A DNA stretch of 64,000 nt from Holothuria scabra (taxonomy: Eukaryota > Echinodermata > Holothuroidea > Aspidochirotida > Holothuriidae), in NCBI GenBank assembly GCA_037179385.1, contig CM074185.1, forward strand, positions 5,761,371 to 5,825,370, given 5' to 3'. Each line of letters starts with the position of its first letter. Within the stretch, counting starts at the first letter, position 1. Shown here in pieces: positions 1 to 12,500 of the stretch. Below the pieces are notes generated by a model, which saw only the letters and a program-made list of their open reading frames with translations, had not been told where the DNA came from and ran no database searches. The translations under genes were made by a program, and so were the position numbers.

Positions 1-639
1 AAGCGGGCTGCGGGGGAGACAGCCCCTCCAGTGAAAAAAGAGGGGCGGAAGCATGCTTCCGCCCCACTTCACGGGTCAGAAAACCACTTTTCATTTATGT
101 GATATTCTCAACTCTTCTTTCTCATGAAATTCCGCTTTCTCTTCAATACAAGCGCTAATTTGTAATTCATTGTCTCAAAAAAGCAAAATTTTCCGCGCGC
201 TTCGCGCGCTTTAACGTGCAATCCCTAATGCATAAGTGCTGTATCATGAATCAGTTTAATAACCTTTTTCAAGCTCTGGAAATGAAAAAATCAAATTTTG
301 CCATTTGTGATACCAGATCTTCAAGTGACACCGGCAACTTCGGTGCTATTTGTATAAATTTTCTTTCATAAAATTCCAATTTTCTCCAATATAAACTCTT
401 GACTTGTTTTGTCTAAAATAAACAACAAAGTTGCGGAAACTTTTAAAATTTTATTGGAGAGCTTCAGTTCGTAGACCTTCAAGATAACATTATGTAGCAA
501 CAATCTTCAGTCGATCACCGTGTAATCATTCTCAGATTTGCCAATATAGGAAGTGCAGATTCTTCGATCAGTAAGTCATAACCTATCAAATTTCCCTATA
601 AAAGAAACCCAGAATCCAAAAATGTCTGCAATACAAGCT

Positions 640-1000
640 CCATAGCCACAAATATTTGTTTCAAAATGCAAAAATTTCGGCGCGCTCGGCGCGCCGCAAA
701 TTACGTCTCTACTACTATCAAAGAAAACTCGGAAAATTTGAGTGCTTGCTCGTTTCCATTGAAGAAGTCTTTTTACCTCCCTTCTGCTTAGCTACTACTT
801 ACAAGCCTGAAAGATGCCATTTTCGACTGTCTGAGGGGTCAGATTTTTCAAAATTTCCTCTACCCTCGGCACCAACTGACGCTGGCGCTCCGCTTAAATA
901 TTCCTTCGGGCAATTCTTCAGGCAAGGAATCATTTGCCTATACCGTAAATGCTCTAATATATACGGTATGCCTTTCACTAGTTACCTTTCAACCCTGTCA
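640..1000 (-). repeat. dispersed repeat relic, same family as 34118-34470
   Basis: On the minus strand this stretch carries blocks that recur at 34118-34470: a GTTGGTGC-type block, a run of A/T, then a block ending in GACCCCTCAGACAG. The two sites differ by many substitutions, so both look like old copies. No coding function is recognised, and the 117-codon open frame across it is probably chance. Confidence 0.5.
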
Positions 1001-1720
1001 GTTGAATAGTCTGTGAGTAAATGGATTCTTAGTAACTTGAAGAATTAAAATGTTATCAAATTGTTCCTCAGTTTGCAGAGGGCATTGTTATACTAGAATT
1101 GTTGTCTCAGTACTGTAGCATGGCTGGAAAAAACGAAGAATTCTACCTTCTTTAGTGCCCCTTTCCGAAGCACCGGAACACAATTTTGTGCACCACAACG
1201 AAGAATTAACTGTCTGTAAATGACACTGAATACGCACTAAACAGACCAAGATATCTCAATCTCTCTTAAAAAAAAAAATACCTAGTTTGGTCTAACCATA
1301 GGGCTCTAGTTCTTTAAGATGCATCGGAATTGATGGCAGGGGAGAGTGGTAGTGTTTTCTGTCGAGTTTTGCAATAATTATAATTTGTTCGATGTGAAGC
1401 CTATGATAGAACAACAAGAGTAATAGATGATTGCGCGAGTAGCGCGCCGAAAATAACACTTTTAGGGACATTTTGGTTGATTGGCTTCATTTGAAACAGC
1501 AACTATATATGCATAAATAACACTGAATATGCCTCACATAAACATTAAAAATTGTAGTTTGCCCTTTAGTTTCATAATAGACACGATCGACTAACTGCCA
1601 TTAGATTTCCTTACGACGCAGCAAGTTTGAGGGTTGGGATGTATGCTTTTTCTAAAGTCCTCCCGACCCTCTGGCAAAGGGCCGTTCGGCGAAACCAAAC
1701 TTGATACTGCTTCCCGGGAC

Positions 1721-1820
1721 GTATGTATGTATGTATGTATGTATGTATGTATGTATGTATGTATGTATGTATGTATGTATGTATGTATGTATGTATGTAT
1801 GTATGTATGTATGTATGTAT
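1721..1820. repeat. (GTAT)25 microsatellite
   Basis: One hundred bases of uninterrupted GTAT, exactly 25 units. Apparent open frames on both strands across it (repeating YIHT or MYVC) are artefacts of the repeat. Perfect tetranucleotide tracts this long are normally length-polymorphic. Confidence 0.97.
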
Positions 1821-2616
1821 ACAAAGGTTGCACGGGATTTAGCAATAATCCAAGTCACGCTCCGTCCTTCTTGAATTAACTTAATTGGACGACTGAGGCC
1901 CATAAAGCATGCCGCGAAGTGCGCCGAAAATGGAATTTTAAAGGAGGTTTGGTAATGCTTAACTGCATATAGTCAGAAAAGCAAACTTCTTTCGCAAACG
2001 TCGGAATACAAAATGTACTCAGTTTCAAGTTTACAGCAAATGTAAACGCTCGCAACTTCATAATTTAAGTTGGTGGAAAAACCAGCGCAAACTGCACCGA
2101 CCTGCTGAATGTAACGCTACAGTGAAGACCAGTCGGGTGGCAGACGGGTTGGTTAGCTGTCTCTCAAATCTTGTTCTCGGCCTGACAAGTTTTCTGACGG
2201 TCCCGATTGTGATCCGACAGTTTTCTTCGACTTCTTTGTACATACCAAACTCTTTAATATTTGGAGTGAAGTCGGGGGGGGGGGGGATTGAGGGTCGTCG
2301 CAGTTTAGTAAGGTGAGTGTTAAGTAAGGCTGTCGTCAACCCAAAAGCAACTCATCTTTTAATGAATTGTCCACTAAAGAAGCCTTTGCAAATCAGGCGA
2401 CGGCCCAATGTGCTCGCCCTTTGTGTGCCTATTAAGCAATAGATAACATTTTGAATATAGGCTGCCCACCTCGGCAATGTGTTTGCGGGTATGGTTAAAG
2501 TGTACCTTATTCAAAAATTAAAACAGTATATATTTTAGAGACTTGAAAATAAATCCCATTCACACAACTCTCATCTTCATAGCTTATTCCATTGCAAACA
2601 TAAGTAGGTTTTCCAG

Positions 2617-3170
2617 GGGCGTAGCCAGGATTTCAAAAGTTTTAGGCACGAAATAATTATGAAACATTTGTACAGGCTCACGGAACGGAATAGATATTGG
2701 GGGGTGGGGGTCTGAGTGCCAGGAAGCTAAGCGGAGCTCCGCCATCGGTTGGCGCGCAGCGCAGAATGACTCCAGATGGCTGCATGTACCCAGCCTTGAA
2801 ATATGGATCTCTTTTCTGCACTTGGCAAATATGCGGGGGGGGGGGGGGTTGTCTGAAGATAACTTTAGCCTACTCACTTTTCTCATTGGGGTTCTGAGCC
2901 CCCAAACCTCAGGTTTCGTCATCACTGTATATGTATGCACAGTGCAACCCCGCTTTCAAGGACACTCATCTAGGAGGCCACCTTGTAAAGTCCCCCAAAC
3001 AAAAACGTAATGTTAAGTTGATTCACTTATCAGGACAACCCCGCTTAATTGGCAGAACACTTTATCAGGCCCCTTGGGCGTCCTTTAAAGCGGGGTTCTG
3101 TATGTCACTATATCAATGTGGTGTCTTAATCAGTCACATGGTGAAGCACGATGGATCCCCCTCCCTTAGA
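2617..3170. repeat. decayed non-autonomous DNA-transposon sequence
   Basis: It begins with GGGGCGTAGCCAGG, the type of end seen on many hAT-related non-autonomous elements, and contains G-homopolymer runs near 2700 and 2836. A second boundary or target duplication could not be fixed, so the limits are approximate. Later insertions at 3182 and 3508 may have interrupted it. Confidence 0.35.
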
Positions 3171-3181
3171 CCCCTCTCACT

Positions 3182-3375
3182 GATGCCAATTTTATTCTTT
3201 AGTTCCTAAAAATACGTAAATATTTTAACACAAATTATACTTCAAAATGTATAATAAATAGCACCAGATAGGACACCTTATTTTTCAGAAATTTTCAAAG
3301 CCCCTCCCCTTATACCCCACCCCGGGTCGGTGATCGCACAATGTACTGCATGGCCCCCTAGACCCCTCCGAAACT
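3182..3375 (+). repeat. direct repeat copy 1 of a hAT-like family
   Basis: The segment starting GATGCCAATTTTA is repeated about 326 bp downstream at 3508. Both copies share the AATACGTAAATATTTTAACACAA block, the AGCACCAGAT block, CCCCTCC runs and TGTACTGCATGGCC or close variants. A third, shorter relic lies at 17195-17290. No coding potential is seen. Confidence 0.7.
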
Positions 3376-3466
3376 TTGGGACCAACCTTTTGCGTTCGGC
3401 ATTCTTTCGACAAGCAAAGCGTCGGTTCTGGTCAGCCTAGGGTTGCTGGATCTTTAACGAGAGCTA

Positions 3467-3734
3467 CAGTGGCGTACACAGGGGAGTGGGCCATGTTCCC
3501 CCTCACGGATGCCAATTTTTTCTGTAGTTCCTAACAATACGTAAATATTTTAACACAATATTTACTTCAAACTGTACCATATGTAGCACCAGATTGCATA
3601 CAAGGACACCTAATTTTCCAAACTTTTCAAGGAGAGGGGGGACAGCCCCTCTCCTTTGACCCCTCCCCGGACCGGCTATCATGCAACATACTGCATGGCC
3701 CTCCCCCTTCAGAGAAATCCTGGGTATGGCACTG
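3467..3734 (+). mobile_element. hAT-like MITE, about 268 bp, same family as 3182 and 17195
   Basis: The left end CAGTGGCGTACACAGG and right end CCTGGGTATGGCACTG form an imperfect terminal inverted repeat, and the family is repeated in the window. The 8-bp flanks (GAGAGCTA and CTTGTCAT) do not match, so either the boundaries are slightly wrong, the target duplication has decayed, or this is an end-to-end remnant. hAT assignment rests on the CAGTGGCGTA-type terminus only. Confidence 0.55.
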
Positions 3735-4003
3735 CTTGTCATAGTATGTATGGCGCATGGAACTGTTATCGTGCAGATACTTTTAGCTGACGGTAAAACA
3801 TGAAACAGAGTGTCCATGGACGCAGACAAACTGGGCAGATGGTAATAGTAATCCGCTGCCAGAGGGTTACTACTTCAAACCCCATCTTCACAACTAAAAG
3901 CTGCCGTTACTAATTAAGAAGGCATAGATACAAATCACCCCGTAACCGCTGTCGACAATATTTGCCCTTTTTGCGTTCCATACACTGACGGGAAGCACGT
4001 AAT

Positions 4004-4597
4004 TGATAAACGTAGTTTATCAAACACGTGATTGATAAACTGAGTTTATCGAAAAACCGTGTTTATCGAAAAACTGTGTTTTTCGCTCGATAAACACTGT
4101 TTATCGAAAAACTCTGTTTTTCGGTCGATAAACAGAGTTTTTCGATAAACAGAGTTTTTCGAAAAACAGAGTTTTTCGGTCGATAAACGGAGTTTATCGA
4201 AAAACCGTGTTTATCGAAAAACTTTGTTTTACGCTCGATAAACACTGTTTATCGAAAAACTCTGTTTTTCGGTCGATAAACAGAGTTTTTCGAAAAACAT
4301 AGTTTTTCGCTCGATAAACTGAGTTTATCGAAAAACCGTGTTTATCGAAAAACTGTGTTTTTCGCTCGATAAACACTGTTTATCGAAAAACTCTGTTTTT
4401 CGGTCGATAAACAGAGTTTTTCGCTCGATAAACTGAGTTTATCGAAAAACCGTGTTTATCGAAAAACTGTGTTTTTCGCCTGATAAACAAAGTTTATCGA
4501 AAAACTCTTTTTCGATCGATAAACAGAGTTTTTCGCAATAAACTCAGTTTTTCGATCGAAAAACCGAGTTTATCGGCGAAAAACTCAGTTTATCGAA
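4004..4597. repeat. higher-order array of 31 near-palindromic 17-bp units
   Basis: The whole stretch is built from units GA(T/A)AAAC-nnn-GTTT(A/T)TC, each 7+3+7 bp and close to self-complementary. Units abut directly or are separated by GCTC or GGTC, giving 17- or 21-bp steps. Reading the central triplets in order gives a repeating six-unit series TGA-CGT-TGT-ACT-TCT-AGA, seen four times with small changes (units 2-7, 10-15, 17-22, 23-28), with one or two extra units between some copies. The GCTC-GATAAAC-ACT junction recurs at 4084, 4232 and 4363, spacings of 148 and 131 bp that equal 8 and 7 units plus three 4-bp spacers. The outer units are more diverged. No protein is encoded; open frames across it are artefacts. 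Confidence 0.95.
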
Positions 4598-6005
4598 TTA
4601 TTACACATTTAGCTTGCCATAAATGGTCCCTGAGGGTCTTGTTTTGCCACTGCTGGGAACATCTTTTTTCATCTTTCTGAGCAAACAAAGGGAAGAAACA
4701 ACTCTGTTTGTATTAGGAACAGTAGATTAAATGCAAGGTTACTGAAAACTTCCAACATCTGCATTCCAAATGCAGCCTGAGCGGATTTCGTGGATTGCCA
4801 ATTTTTGCGCACCTTTGAAATATCTTTTACAGTAGCAAAGCACCTGCCTGAGCTATTAAAATTTTTAGTAGTTCAAACTCATTGTTTTGACTTTACTGAA
4901 GCCAAAATAGGTCGGTACCTTATCATCTTTACCCAAATTATTCGCGTCTATGTCTTCACTGTAGGTGACATTCACTCATACCATGGAGTTAATATATACT
5001 TTGAGAGGAGAAGGAACTCGACTTTAATTAATGCCAATCCAATTAATTCCAGACATACTTGAGAAGATAACCCTATAACTATCAATAGTAAGAACAAAGT
5101 ATTACCTCCGTGGTTTCATTTACCTTTGCTGTTGTTAGCCGGAGTGCGACAGCTTCCTCAACGACAATAATGGGTTCTCTATGATCAAAAGTCTAAATAT
5201 AAATTGCGCCATCTCCTCGATTGCTTATCAATTCTTACTTCCACCATGTTTTCAAAATTTGGCAGTTGAACGACTAACAGCAATTGTTTCTTGGTCAAAA
5301 TGAAAACACGAGTTTAGCTGGGCAGTTGCTGCTCACTGTTTAACAAGGTATTTTTTGATTAACTGGCACCGTTGTATTGTATCGATTGAGTTCTTTCTAA
5401 GGGTTACGGGGTAAGTAAGAGTTAAGCGCTATCGTTAGCCAGTTAGGAAATATCTTGTCAAACAATGTGCATCGCCCTGTCGTGATTGAGTTGCACAGTA
5501 TGTAAATAAAGCAAACCTGAAGGGAAACCATTGGCTGTGAAAGGCCTCCTCTTTTTTGCAAAGGAATTTTTTTTTCAATTGATTGATGACGCTTTCAGAT
5601 GGTACTTGATGTAATATATTCATATAAATGAAGAATACTTATAAAAGCAAGTAGGAAAATTTACAGATATATTTTAGGCCATCCACTGGTAGGAAGCCCA
5701 AAGAATACTCAGCGAACTAGGACAACTGGTAGTTAGAGGTGGATCTAAGCTATTATGAAAAGTTATGGACCAAACATGTAAGACGTGTGGAAATTTCCTT
5801 GATATCTTTGGTTAAAATAATATTTTGGGGATAAAGGACCCAATGCTATGTGTTTTAGGTGGCTTTAATCATTTTAAAACTATATACATGATTTCTTAAA
5901 AGGTGCAAAAATAGACACCATCAACTTGAATATTTAGGCTATTGATTGCTAGAAATTCGGATTTGTAAACAACAACACAAAATAATCGTCTTCGTTTCAC
6001 TGTAG

Positions 6006-6188
6006 ATCAAGTGCGTTGCCACCAACCGCCTGAGGTTGAAAATACTGCCCACAATGGAAGCAAGGCTTATAATGTAGATGGGGATATTGTGATCTACAGA
6101 TGTAACTATGGATACAGTGGAAGAGGATCCCTACCATTATCAAGATGCAATGGTGGTGAATGGAGTGAAATCCAATTTCAGTGCTCAC
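6006..6188 (+). CDS. CCP/sushi exon 1 of the window (internal, phase 1-1)
   Basis: This exon encodes one short CCP module of 61 codons. The four expected cysteines are visible: RCHQPP (C1), YRCNYGYSG (C2 followed by the usual GY), SRCNGG (C3) and FQC (C4), with the conserved Trp in GGEWSE between C3 and C4. The acceptor is TTTCACTGTAG and the donor GTGAGG; reading starts with two bases of a split codon and ends with one, so the exon is symmetric phase 1. Its phase means at least one coding exon lies upstream. Next recognised exon is 10.4 kb downstream. Confidence 0.85.
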
Positions 6189-7092
6189 GTGAGGCTTAAG
6201 TGTGTGTTTAACCTTTATTTTACACAATCAACAGAAATATAAAATCAAAATTGCCAAGCTACCGCCAATCATCTATAAGGGAATCCAGCAAAGGCAACAA
6301 TTAATTTTATATAGAATTGGGTTGTGCAATTCATTCAAAAGGTAATACTTTACAAACTTAAGCACAAATTGTGCTATAAAACTGATTGAATTCTGTTTCT
6401 CTGTTTCATTGTTGTATAGTACTAGTTGTAATATAACGAGGTTTGCCAGAAACTGTTTTCTTATTCTTATTCTTGTTTTTTTTTTCCTTTATTTTTATTG
6501 TTCGCTAAGTCCCTACAAAAAATCTTTACAAAGCCTTGCAACTGCACTGTCAACAACACTGCACTTTGCCTTACTCTTTTTCTATGAAAGTTGGCATTCT
6601 CTCCAATAAAAGCTGCATATGTGTAAATATTTGCTGCAAAAAGCAAAATTTTCCGAGTGCCAGATTGGACAACATTGTCTGCAATAAAAGACACAATTTT
6701 CAAATATTTGTTTAAAATGGTCAAACGTTTCGGGCTGGTCGCGCAGGCGCTCTCCGAAAATTATGTCACAAATGGAGTGTTATTCACACTTAAAATATTT
6801 CGGAAAATTTACCACTGCCAAAATGCCCAGCTACCCCACTGTTAAATATTACCACAAGCACACGTTGAATGTCTTTTGCAAAATGCTAACATTTAGTCAA
6901 ACTTACACCGGAATTTTACGCGCCTCGTGAGTGTATTTAAAGACTGAAGTCTATATTCCTATCGTTTCAGAAAAGTTCTGGTTATCCTGTATCTACTCAG
7001 GACTACATGCAACGTTTGTCACAAACACGTTAATCCAGGAGCTAAATATGGTCATATCGCCGTAGGCGACTCTTTCTCCAAGGCGGTGTGTC

Positions 7093-7361
7093 CAGTGGCG
7101 TCACAACAGGTGGGTGTAGGGAGTGCAGGAGACTCGACTTGCGCCCAATGCTTAGTGATTACCCGTGTTTGATGTTATTCAACGTCCAATTTGTCGAAGG
7201 GGCCAATGCTACTAGTTATTTTTTCCTCGATTTTCTCTCGAATATATGACATCTCATATTTTGACCACAAAATTTCTTTCCAAGCAAACCCATCTTTTGC
7301 GTCCCCTGGAAATGTAGGGGTGTAACTGCCCTCCCTGACCCCCTCTCTTGTGACGTCACTG
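7093..7361. mobile_element. hAT-type MITE, 269 bp, with perfect 8-bp TSD
   Basis: The element starts CAGTGGCGTCACAACAG and ends CTTGTGACGTCACTG, imperfect terminal inverted repeats of about 16 bp. Directly outside both ends is the identical octamer GGTGTGTC (7085-7092 and 7362-7369), the 8-bp target duplication made by hAT transposases. It encodes no transposase and would have been mobilised in trans. The intact duplication suggests a younger insertion than most repeats here. Confidence 0.88.
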
Positions 7362-7377
7362 GGTGTGTCTTTTTGAA

Positions 7378-7508
7378 CCACTCCAGATTCAAACCCAGGA
7401 CGTCATCTCTGCCCAACTGAGGCAACAAAATATTTCCGATTAAGCAAGCCTTGGGCCAGTTTGGGGGGGGGGGCTGCAACGCAGCTCTTACGTCCCGTAC
7501 CTTCATAG
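7378..7508 (-). mobile_element. tRNA-like SINE copy 1
   Basis: On the minus strand, TGCCTCAGTTGGGCAGA resembles a tRNA box A and GGGTTTGAATC a box B, the RNA polymerase III internal promoter. Only about a dozen bases lie between the boxes, much less than in a tRNA, so the anticodon arm is missing and this is not a tRNA gene. A diverged second copy with the same order of blocks is at 17810-17955. It abuts the downstream flank of the 269-bp MITE. Confidence 0.55.
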
Positions 7509-9439
7509 ATATCGAATGGTTGTAATTTGCGTCTAATTACAAATGGTTTCATAATTTGAAATTCTGAAGCTGTGCTAGATGGTTTTTGCTACGTTGAATA
7601 CAAATGTGTAAAAAAAATATTCAAAAGGCAGCCAGAGTCGATCAGCGACAACCGTTCGGCGTGACACTGATTGGAATTCACTCTAAGATAAGTTTTCTGA
7701 CGTTTATATATTTGATTGCATTAATGTCGGCAGTGAAGTTGAAATGGGCATACAGGTTTATCTTCTACAAAGCCATTCTGTCACAAGGTTGGCCTAAATA
7801 CTCCCTACGGGATCTTTTTAAACTCTCGTAAAGTATAACTCTCTCTGTGGTGATCAAAAACAGACAAACGACCCCAAAACCACACTTTCACAACCGTTGC
7901 AGATTAAGTAAAATATAATTCAAGAAATTAACTGTCTGAACGTGCTTAACTTCTACACAAAAGAAAAGAAAAATACAATTATAAATAAATTCTTCAAGTG
8001 GAAACGTTCTCTGCTTGAAACAGCTTTAAGACTACTACCCTCTACACATAAGAATACCCAAATTAACCAGGACATAAACATACGCATTAACACACTTTTG
8101 GATAACACACCCGTGCACCAACTTTCACATACACCCATATACGCACCGATACACCCACAGTTTGGCCAAATTACTGTACCTCACACTTCTCACTTGAACA
8201 TACGCAACAGCCCTGTCAACCTTGGTCTGGAGTCGTTGTCAAGTGGTTTTGAAAGTCCCCGGTTCCACTCGGTAGCAAACGTTGTCGCTAGGCTTACTCT
8301 GGCTCTCCCTACGTACTTTCATTCTCGGTCCCAGACACCTCGACCCAACGGTTACGATGTTCGTCGGTAGCTCACACTGAACCCATCGTGCCCCTCAAAA
8401 TGTAATTCGCCAGTAGAAACCGTCGAGCCCTTGTGTGCGACTTGATCCCAACAGTCAACCAGGGTGGATACCCTGGTCCTCAGCGGTCCACGTACACATG
8501 CGGGTGGCCCCAGTGCATGCACCGTCTACCCTCCAGACTAACAACCAGAAACCAAATGTAACATTGAACCGAAAACAGAATCAGAAACAGGACCAGAACC
8601 CTGGGAATAAAATACCGAACCATAGTTGACTTCCAAAGTGAATACTTCCCACTGCCCCGATTTAGCTAATAGTTAACGTCATTTTCCCGCAATTTTCATT
8701 GCCTTAATTTCCTTGGTAATGGGATAACTATACGCTTTAGCCCATAGACAAGTTTGCACGAAAACATATCTCACAGACAAATGTAACCTGAATTGACCTT
8801 CCCCGATATGCTATACTATTAGGAGCTATCCCATTTTCAGTTCGCAGACACAATTATACCGTCTTAAAACTAATACAAAAATATGCACACACTTACAGGT
8901 TAGGATTTCCACACAATCACGAACCTGGCTCCGAGGAAAACAAAGAAATTCATCCTACCTAGAATTTGTGAAAACACGCTCCAACTTTGAACAAGAATTG
9001 AAACATTAATTAAGAGCCCTCGTGCCGGACTTCTCCTCCTCACTGCTTCAGCGTCTCGAGGCTTCTTTCTACCCTTAGAAGGTTCAAGGCATGCATGAGT
9101 TAGTATCATCATTACTTGCTCACATAGCAAACCGAACTAAAAGAATTTTCTCAACCGACAGCAGTTGAGAGCGCGTTTTGGAACGCCACCTTCCCCTATT
9201 CAACATATATTCAGAATCTATAAAGTGATAAAGAACCACCTCTTTCCCATCGGAAGTATCGGTAGTGTAGCGGTAGCAAATAAATTCGAGATGGAATTCC
9301 GGGAGGGAGAAAGTGGGTAAATTAAGAGGTAAGAAAGAAAAAAATGGAGAAAAGTTTTAACAGAACATTACAACAAAAATAATTACACATAAAAAAAGAG
9401 AATATGGAGTCTGTTGAGTGAAGCCAAGATTCGTCTGGC

Positions 9440-9560
9440 AGACTTGATCCTAGGTTCTCAAACCTTTTTCATCTGTGGACCCCTTTGGCTGTTCCATATT
9501 TTTGGGACCCCTGCAGTCAGGACAAAGAAATCCCTTGATTGAGTTACGACATATGTGTTA
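9440..9560 (+). mobile_element. hAT/Charlie-like terminal fragment
   Basis: The GGTTCTCAAACCTTTTTC block followed by TGTGGACCCCTTTGG and TTTTGGGACCCC resembles the end of Charlie-like hAT elements (GGTTCTCAAACTT followed by GGACCCC runs). No partner end or target duplication was found. Recognition is from memory of the motif only. Confidence 0.4.
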
Positions 9561-12500
9561 TTCAAAACGGATCTTTTCTCTCAAAGCATAAAAAATATGA
9601 ACTGAAATTGAATTAAAAATGGAATTTATTGCAAAGTATTGTTACTACTATATGCCTGTTGGTGAAACTATAGTCTCATCATGAAGGTATGTACCGTACA
9701 TACAGGTGAAAAATTTGATATCATTAAGTATTTTGTGGTGCGAAAAGGGGGATTTTTGTGCCCTTGTCTGACAGCATATTACAAAAGCACCGACAACAAC
9801 AACAAACAAACTAAAAAAATCAATGAAAAATTGGTAAACAGAGTTTTACTTTACTTTTGTGCATTTTGTTTGTGGTGAAACAGAAAACGTATGCACAGCT
9901 ACTGTGAGGCTTAATATTACTGCTGTTGAGTCCATTACAGTTATATGATTTGTCCAATTCTCATAGCATTTTCTTTGTCTTAGTATAGTTAGGGTAGTGT
10001 TAGATCTCATAGGGTCAGAAACTTCCATACACGTAAAAGTCCTGCTTTTCTAGTCGGGATTACTCGTACCGACATTCTCCCCTGTTCAAAGACAAAAAGC
10101 CAGTATCTTATTCATATCACTTTAATAAACTTCATTGCTTTTCTGCAGAAATGAGAACTAATCAAAATGTAAGATAAAATGTTATGGGATATTGTTTTGA
10201 GAGTAAAGGGAAAACTGAAACGACAAACAACTTATTTTATGTAAACCTTTATACGTCATTAAGTTTGTGATTATATATTAATATTGTAAATATTTAAAAA
10301 GTAATCAAAACGCGTACATTGCCATCGTGATTGAACTTCCCGTTCATTGAAAGGAGATTGTTTGTGCATTATGATTGGATGGCATAAGTTGGAGTTTGCA
10401 TGTGTGAATTTTCACTTGAACATGATGACTTGGGTTTTCCAAGGGTTATGAGGTCGTCAGATCAGGGAAATAATCGGGTATACAGGTTACAAGCGGGTAT
10501 ATGAATGTAATATGCCAAACAATTGCCCCAAAGGTTTCCAGCGACGATGTTTAAAATCGAATGTGATTGATCCGTAGTAGCACAACTTGCTTAGGTAAAT
10601 TGCCAGCGCTAGATCAAAGGGGACACGCTATTTGAATTAAATAATACTATGTCGGCAACCGTTGGTCCAGATTTGATCTGACTAAACGCCAAAGAGTTTG
10701 TCTAAGTCTATGCAAAGGGTAGGTCCATACCGCAAAAATATTACCATTTTGTAAAATCCGTAAAACAACCACCTTACATCCAACCGACTTCCCTTTGATA
10801 TCAAATGATCGGGAACAAAAAGGTCTGTGTAATAATACTAATTTTTTTTTCTTTTTTGGGTAGTGTCCCCAAAGAATTTTTGGGAAAATCCTGCCGATTG
10901 TATGAGTTTCCTGAAAAAAGTTGCGAAAAATGGAAAATAGGTAAAATTTCCAAAAAGAAAATCGTACAGGCACAAAAGAGAAATAAAAATCCTTTCACTT
11001 TAAGGTAATAGTTTACAGGGATATTAAAAAACGAAAAGATTTTTGGATGCCTGGGTTTGTTTTTGCAATTTTTGAAAAATCCTTCGAAAATCATCAAAAA
11101 TTGCCCCCAAAAACAGCCCTCAGAAAAAAAATCATACCTCCGTCATTTTACGTTCGATTTTCAAAAACTTTGCTTAATTCAACTCAGCACAGGCTTGGGA
11201 TCTCTCCCAGCCTTAGAAAATGCGATAAGCGCCATTTATTTGTAAGGGAGAGCTTAAAGTAAAGTACCCCGCAAATTCTGAAAAAAAAATCGCTAAAATG
11301 GTTCCACACATATGTATGACAATTATATGCAACAGCGTGGTGACAAGATCATCCTCATAAGATGAGCTACAAGCGGGGTAAAGAACCATTCCAAACGGGG
11401 TTTGAAGACCTGTTTGGAACAAAACGTGGCTAGGTAGTACTTCTGGGATGTTTTGGGTGAATTTTTCAGAGTATTTTGTCAAAATTTTTAATAATTTCAA
11501 CAATTTGGTGACGTTTGGTGGTAACGTTTAGTAACGTTAGGCACATACAGTACAGAAAAGAGTTCCCATTGACTTAGAGTGGAGTGTTCAGTGAGTGTGA
11601 TGCAAAAGGGCTAAGGTATCCTTATAAATATCCAAAAAAACAGAATTTTAGAGGAAGAGTTGGAGTTGCTGTAAATTTGTAGGCCTTCGTGATTTCGAAA
11701 ATTGTAAATTTTGCGCCCGAAAGGACCCTTTTCATCCCCAAATGCATCCCCCAAACCCCACATAACCTATCAATTACAACGCCCATATAACTCCAAATCC
11801 AATTCCACTTATATCACCTAAGCCATCTTCTCCAAACAAGCTGAGTCATAGCAGCTCACAGACATAAACGAAGTTCAACCTAAGGTTAAATGAAGCTAAT
11901 TCCCAAGGGAAGACATGTGCACTCAAGCGTGCTTCAAATGTAACCTAAGGATTTCAAATGTAAACAAAGTGCCATAGCTCAGCCATTTTACAGCCGATGT
12001 CAAAAAAAACTTTGTGTCAATGTAAGAGGAAGATGTCTAGAACAATGTCATGCACAAATATAACAAAAAAAAAATTAAAACTGATAGTGTTTGGGGGAAA
12101 ATGATGACAAATGCTCATCTTTCACCTAATCTGCATATTTACATACATAATGAGCTCAAAATATTCCAAAAATATAAACATCCAAATCTCCTATCTGAAC
12201 TCTTTATTTTTGATGTCGGTTCTCACAGGGATATTTCTTGTAACTCTAGCAATATTCACTACCATTCAGAAAAGAAAATTTACTGTCAGCGGAAAAGCTT
12301 TAAATCAGGGGGTTGGGCAATGATGAGTCGGCCGCATTCACACTAGCCAACAGCGTCTTCACGATGAGTAAACTACAACTCGAATCTCACACACACGAAA
12401 AAGCTTTAAAGTCCAAGTCCCATCTTCAAAGGACAATCTTGAGCCGAGGTATAAAATGTTGAAGTCAATTCTCTCAAACCAGGGAGTTGCAACTCCCTGC

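Larger units (their letters stand above)
1..5999. other. 5' flank or upstream intron, repeat-derived, no gene recognised
   Basis: No exon is supported here. The stretch is a patchwork of decayed repeats: fragments with palindromic cores of the type CGCGCGCTTCGCGCGC near 195-212 and related GC-rich cores near 680, 1433 and 1912, a tetranucleotide microsatellite, the 2.6-3.7 kb hAT-like repeat fragments and the palindromic array, which are listed separately. Open frames here are short or lie inside simple repeats. Because the first recognised CCP exon is internal (phase 1 acceptor), the signal-peptide exon should lie upstream, either hidden here or before the window. Confidence 0.6.

Noticed and set aside
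1591..1903. Open frames on both strands with YIHT or MYVC repeats
   Set aside because: They are translations of the GTAT microsatellite and have no support as proteins.
4063..4376. Two 60-codon minus-strand frames with repeated FFDK/INSVYR
   Set aside because: They are translations of the 17-bp palindromic array; repeat structure explains the open frame.
4004..4597. CRISPR-like array
   Set aside because: There are no unique spacers: units are near-contiguous palindromes with 3-base centres, in animal DNA.
7378..7430. tRNA gene on the minus strand
   Set aside because: Box A and B motifs are present but too close together; no anticodon arm or acceptor stem can be drawn, so it is called SINE-like.
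7942..8370. 142-codon + strand open frame
   Set aside because: No domain, signal peptide, cysteine pattern or convincing splice borders; biased codons from a locally C/A-rich stretch could keep it open by chance.
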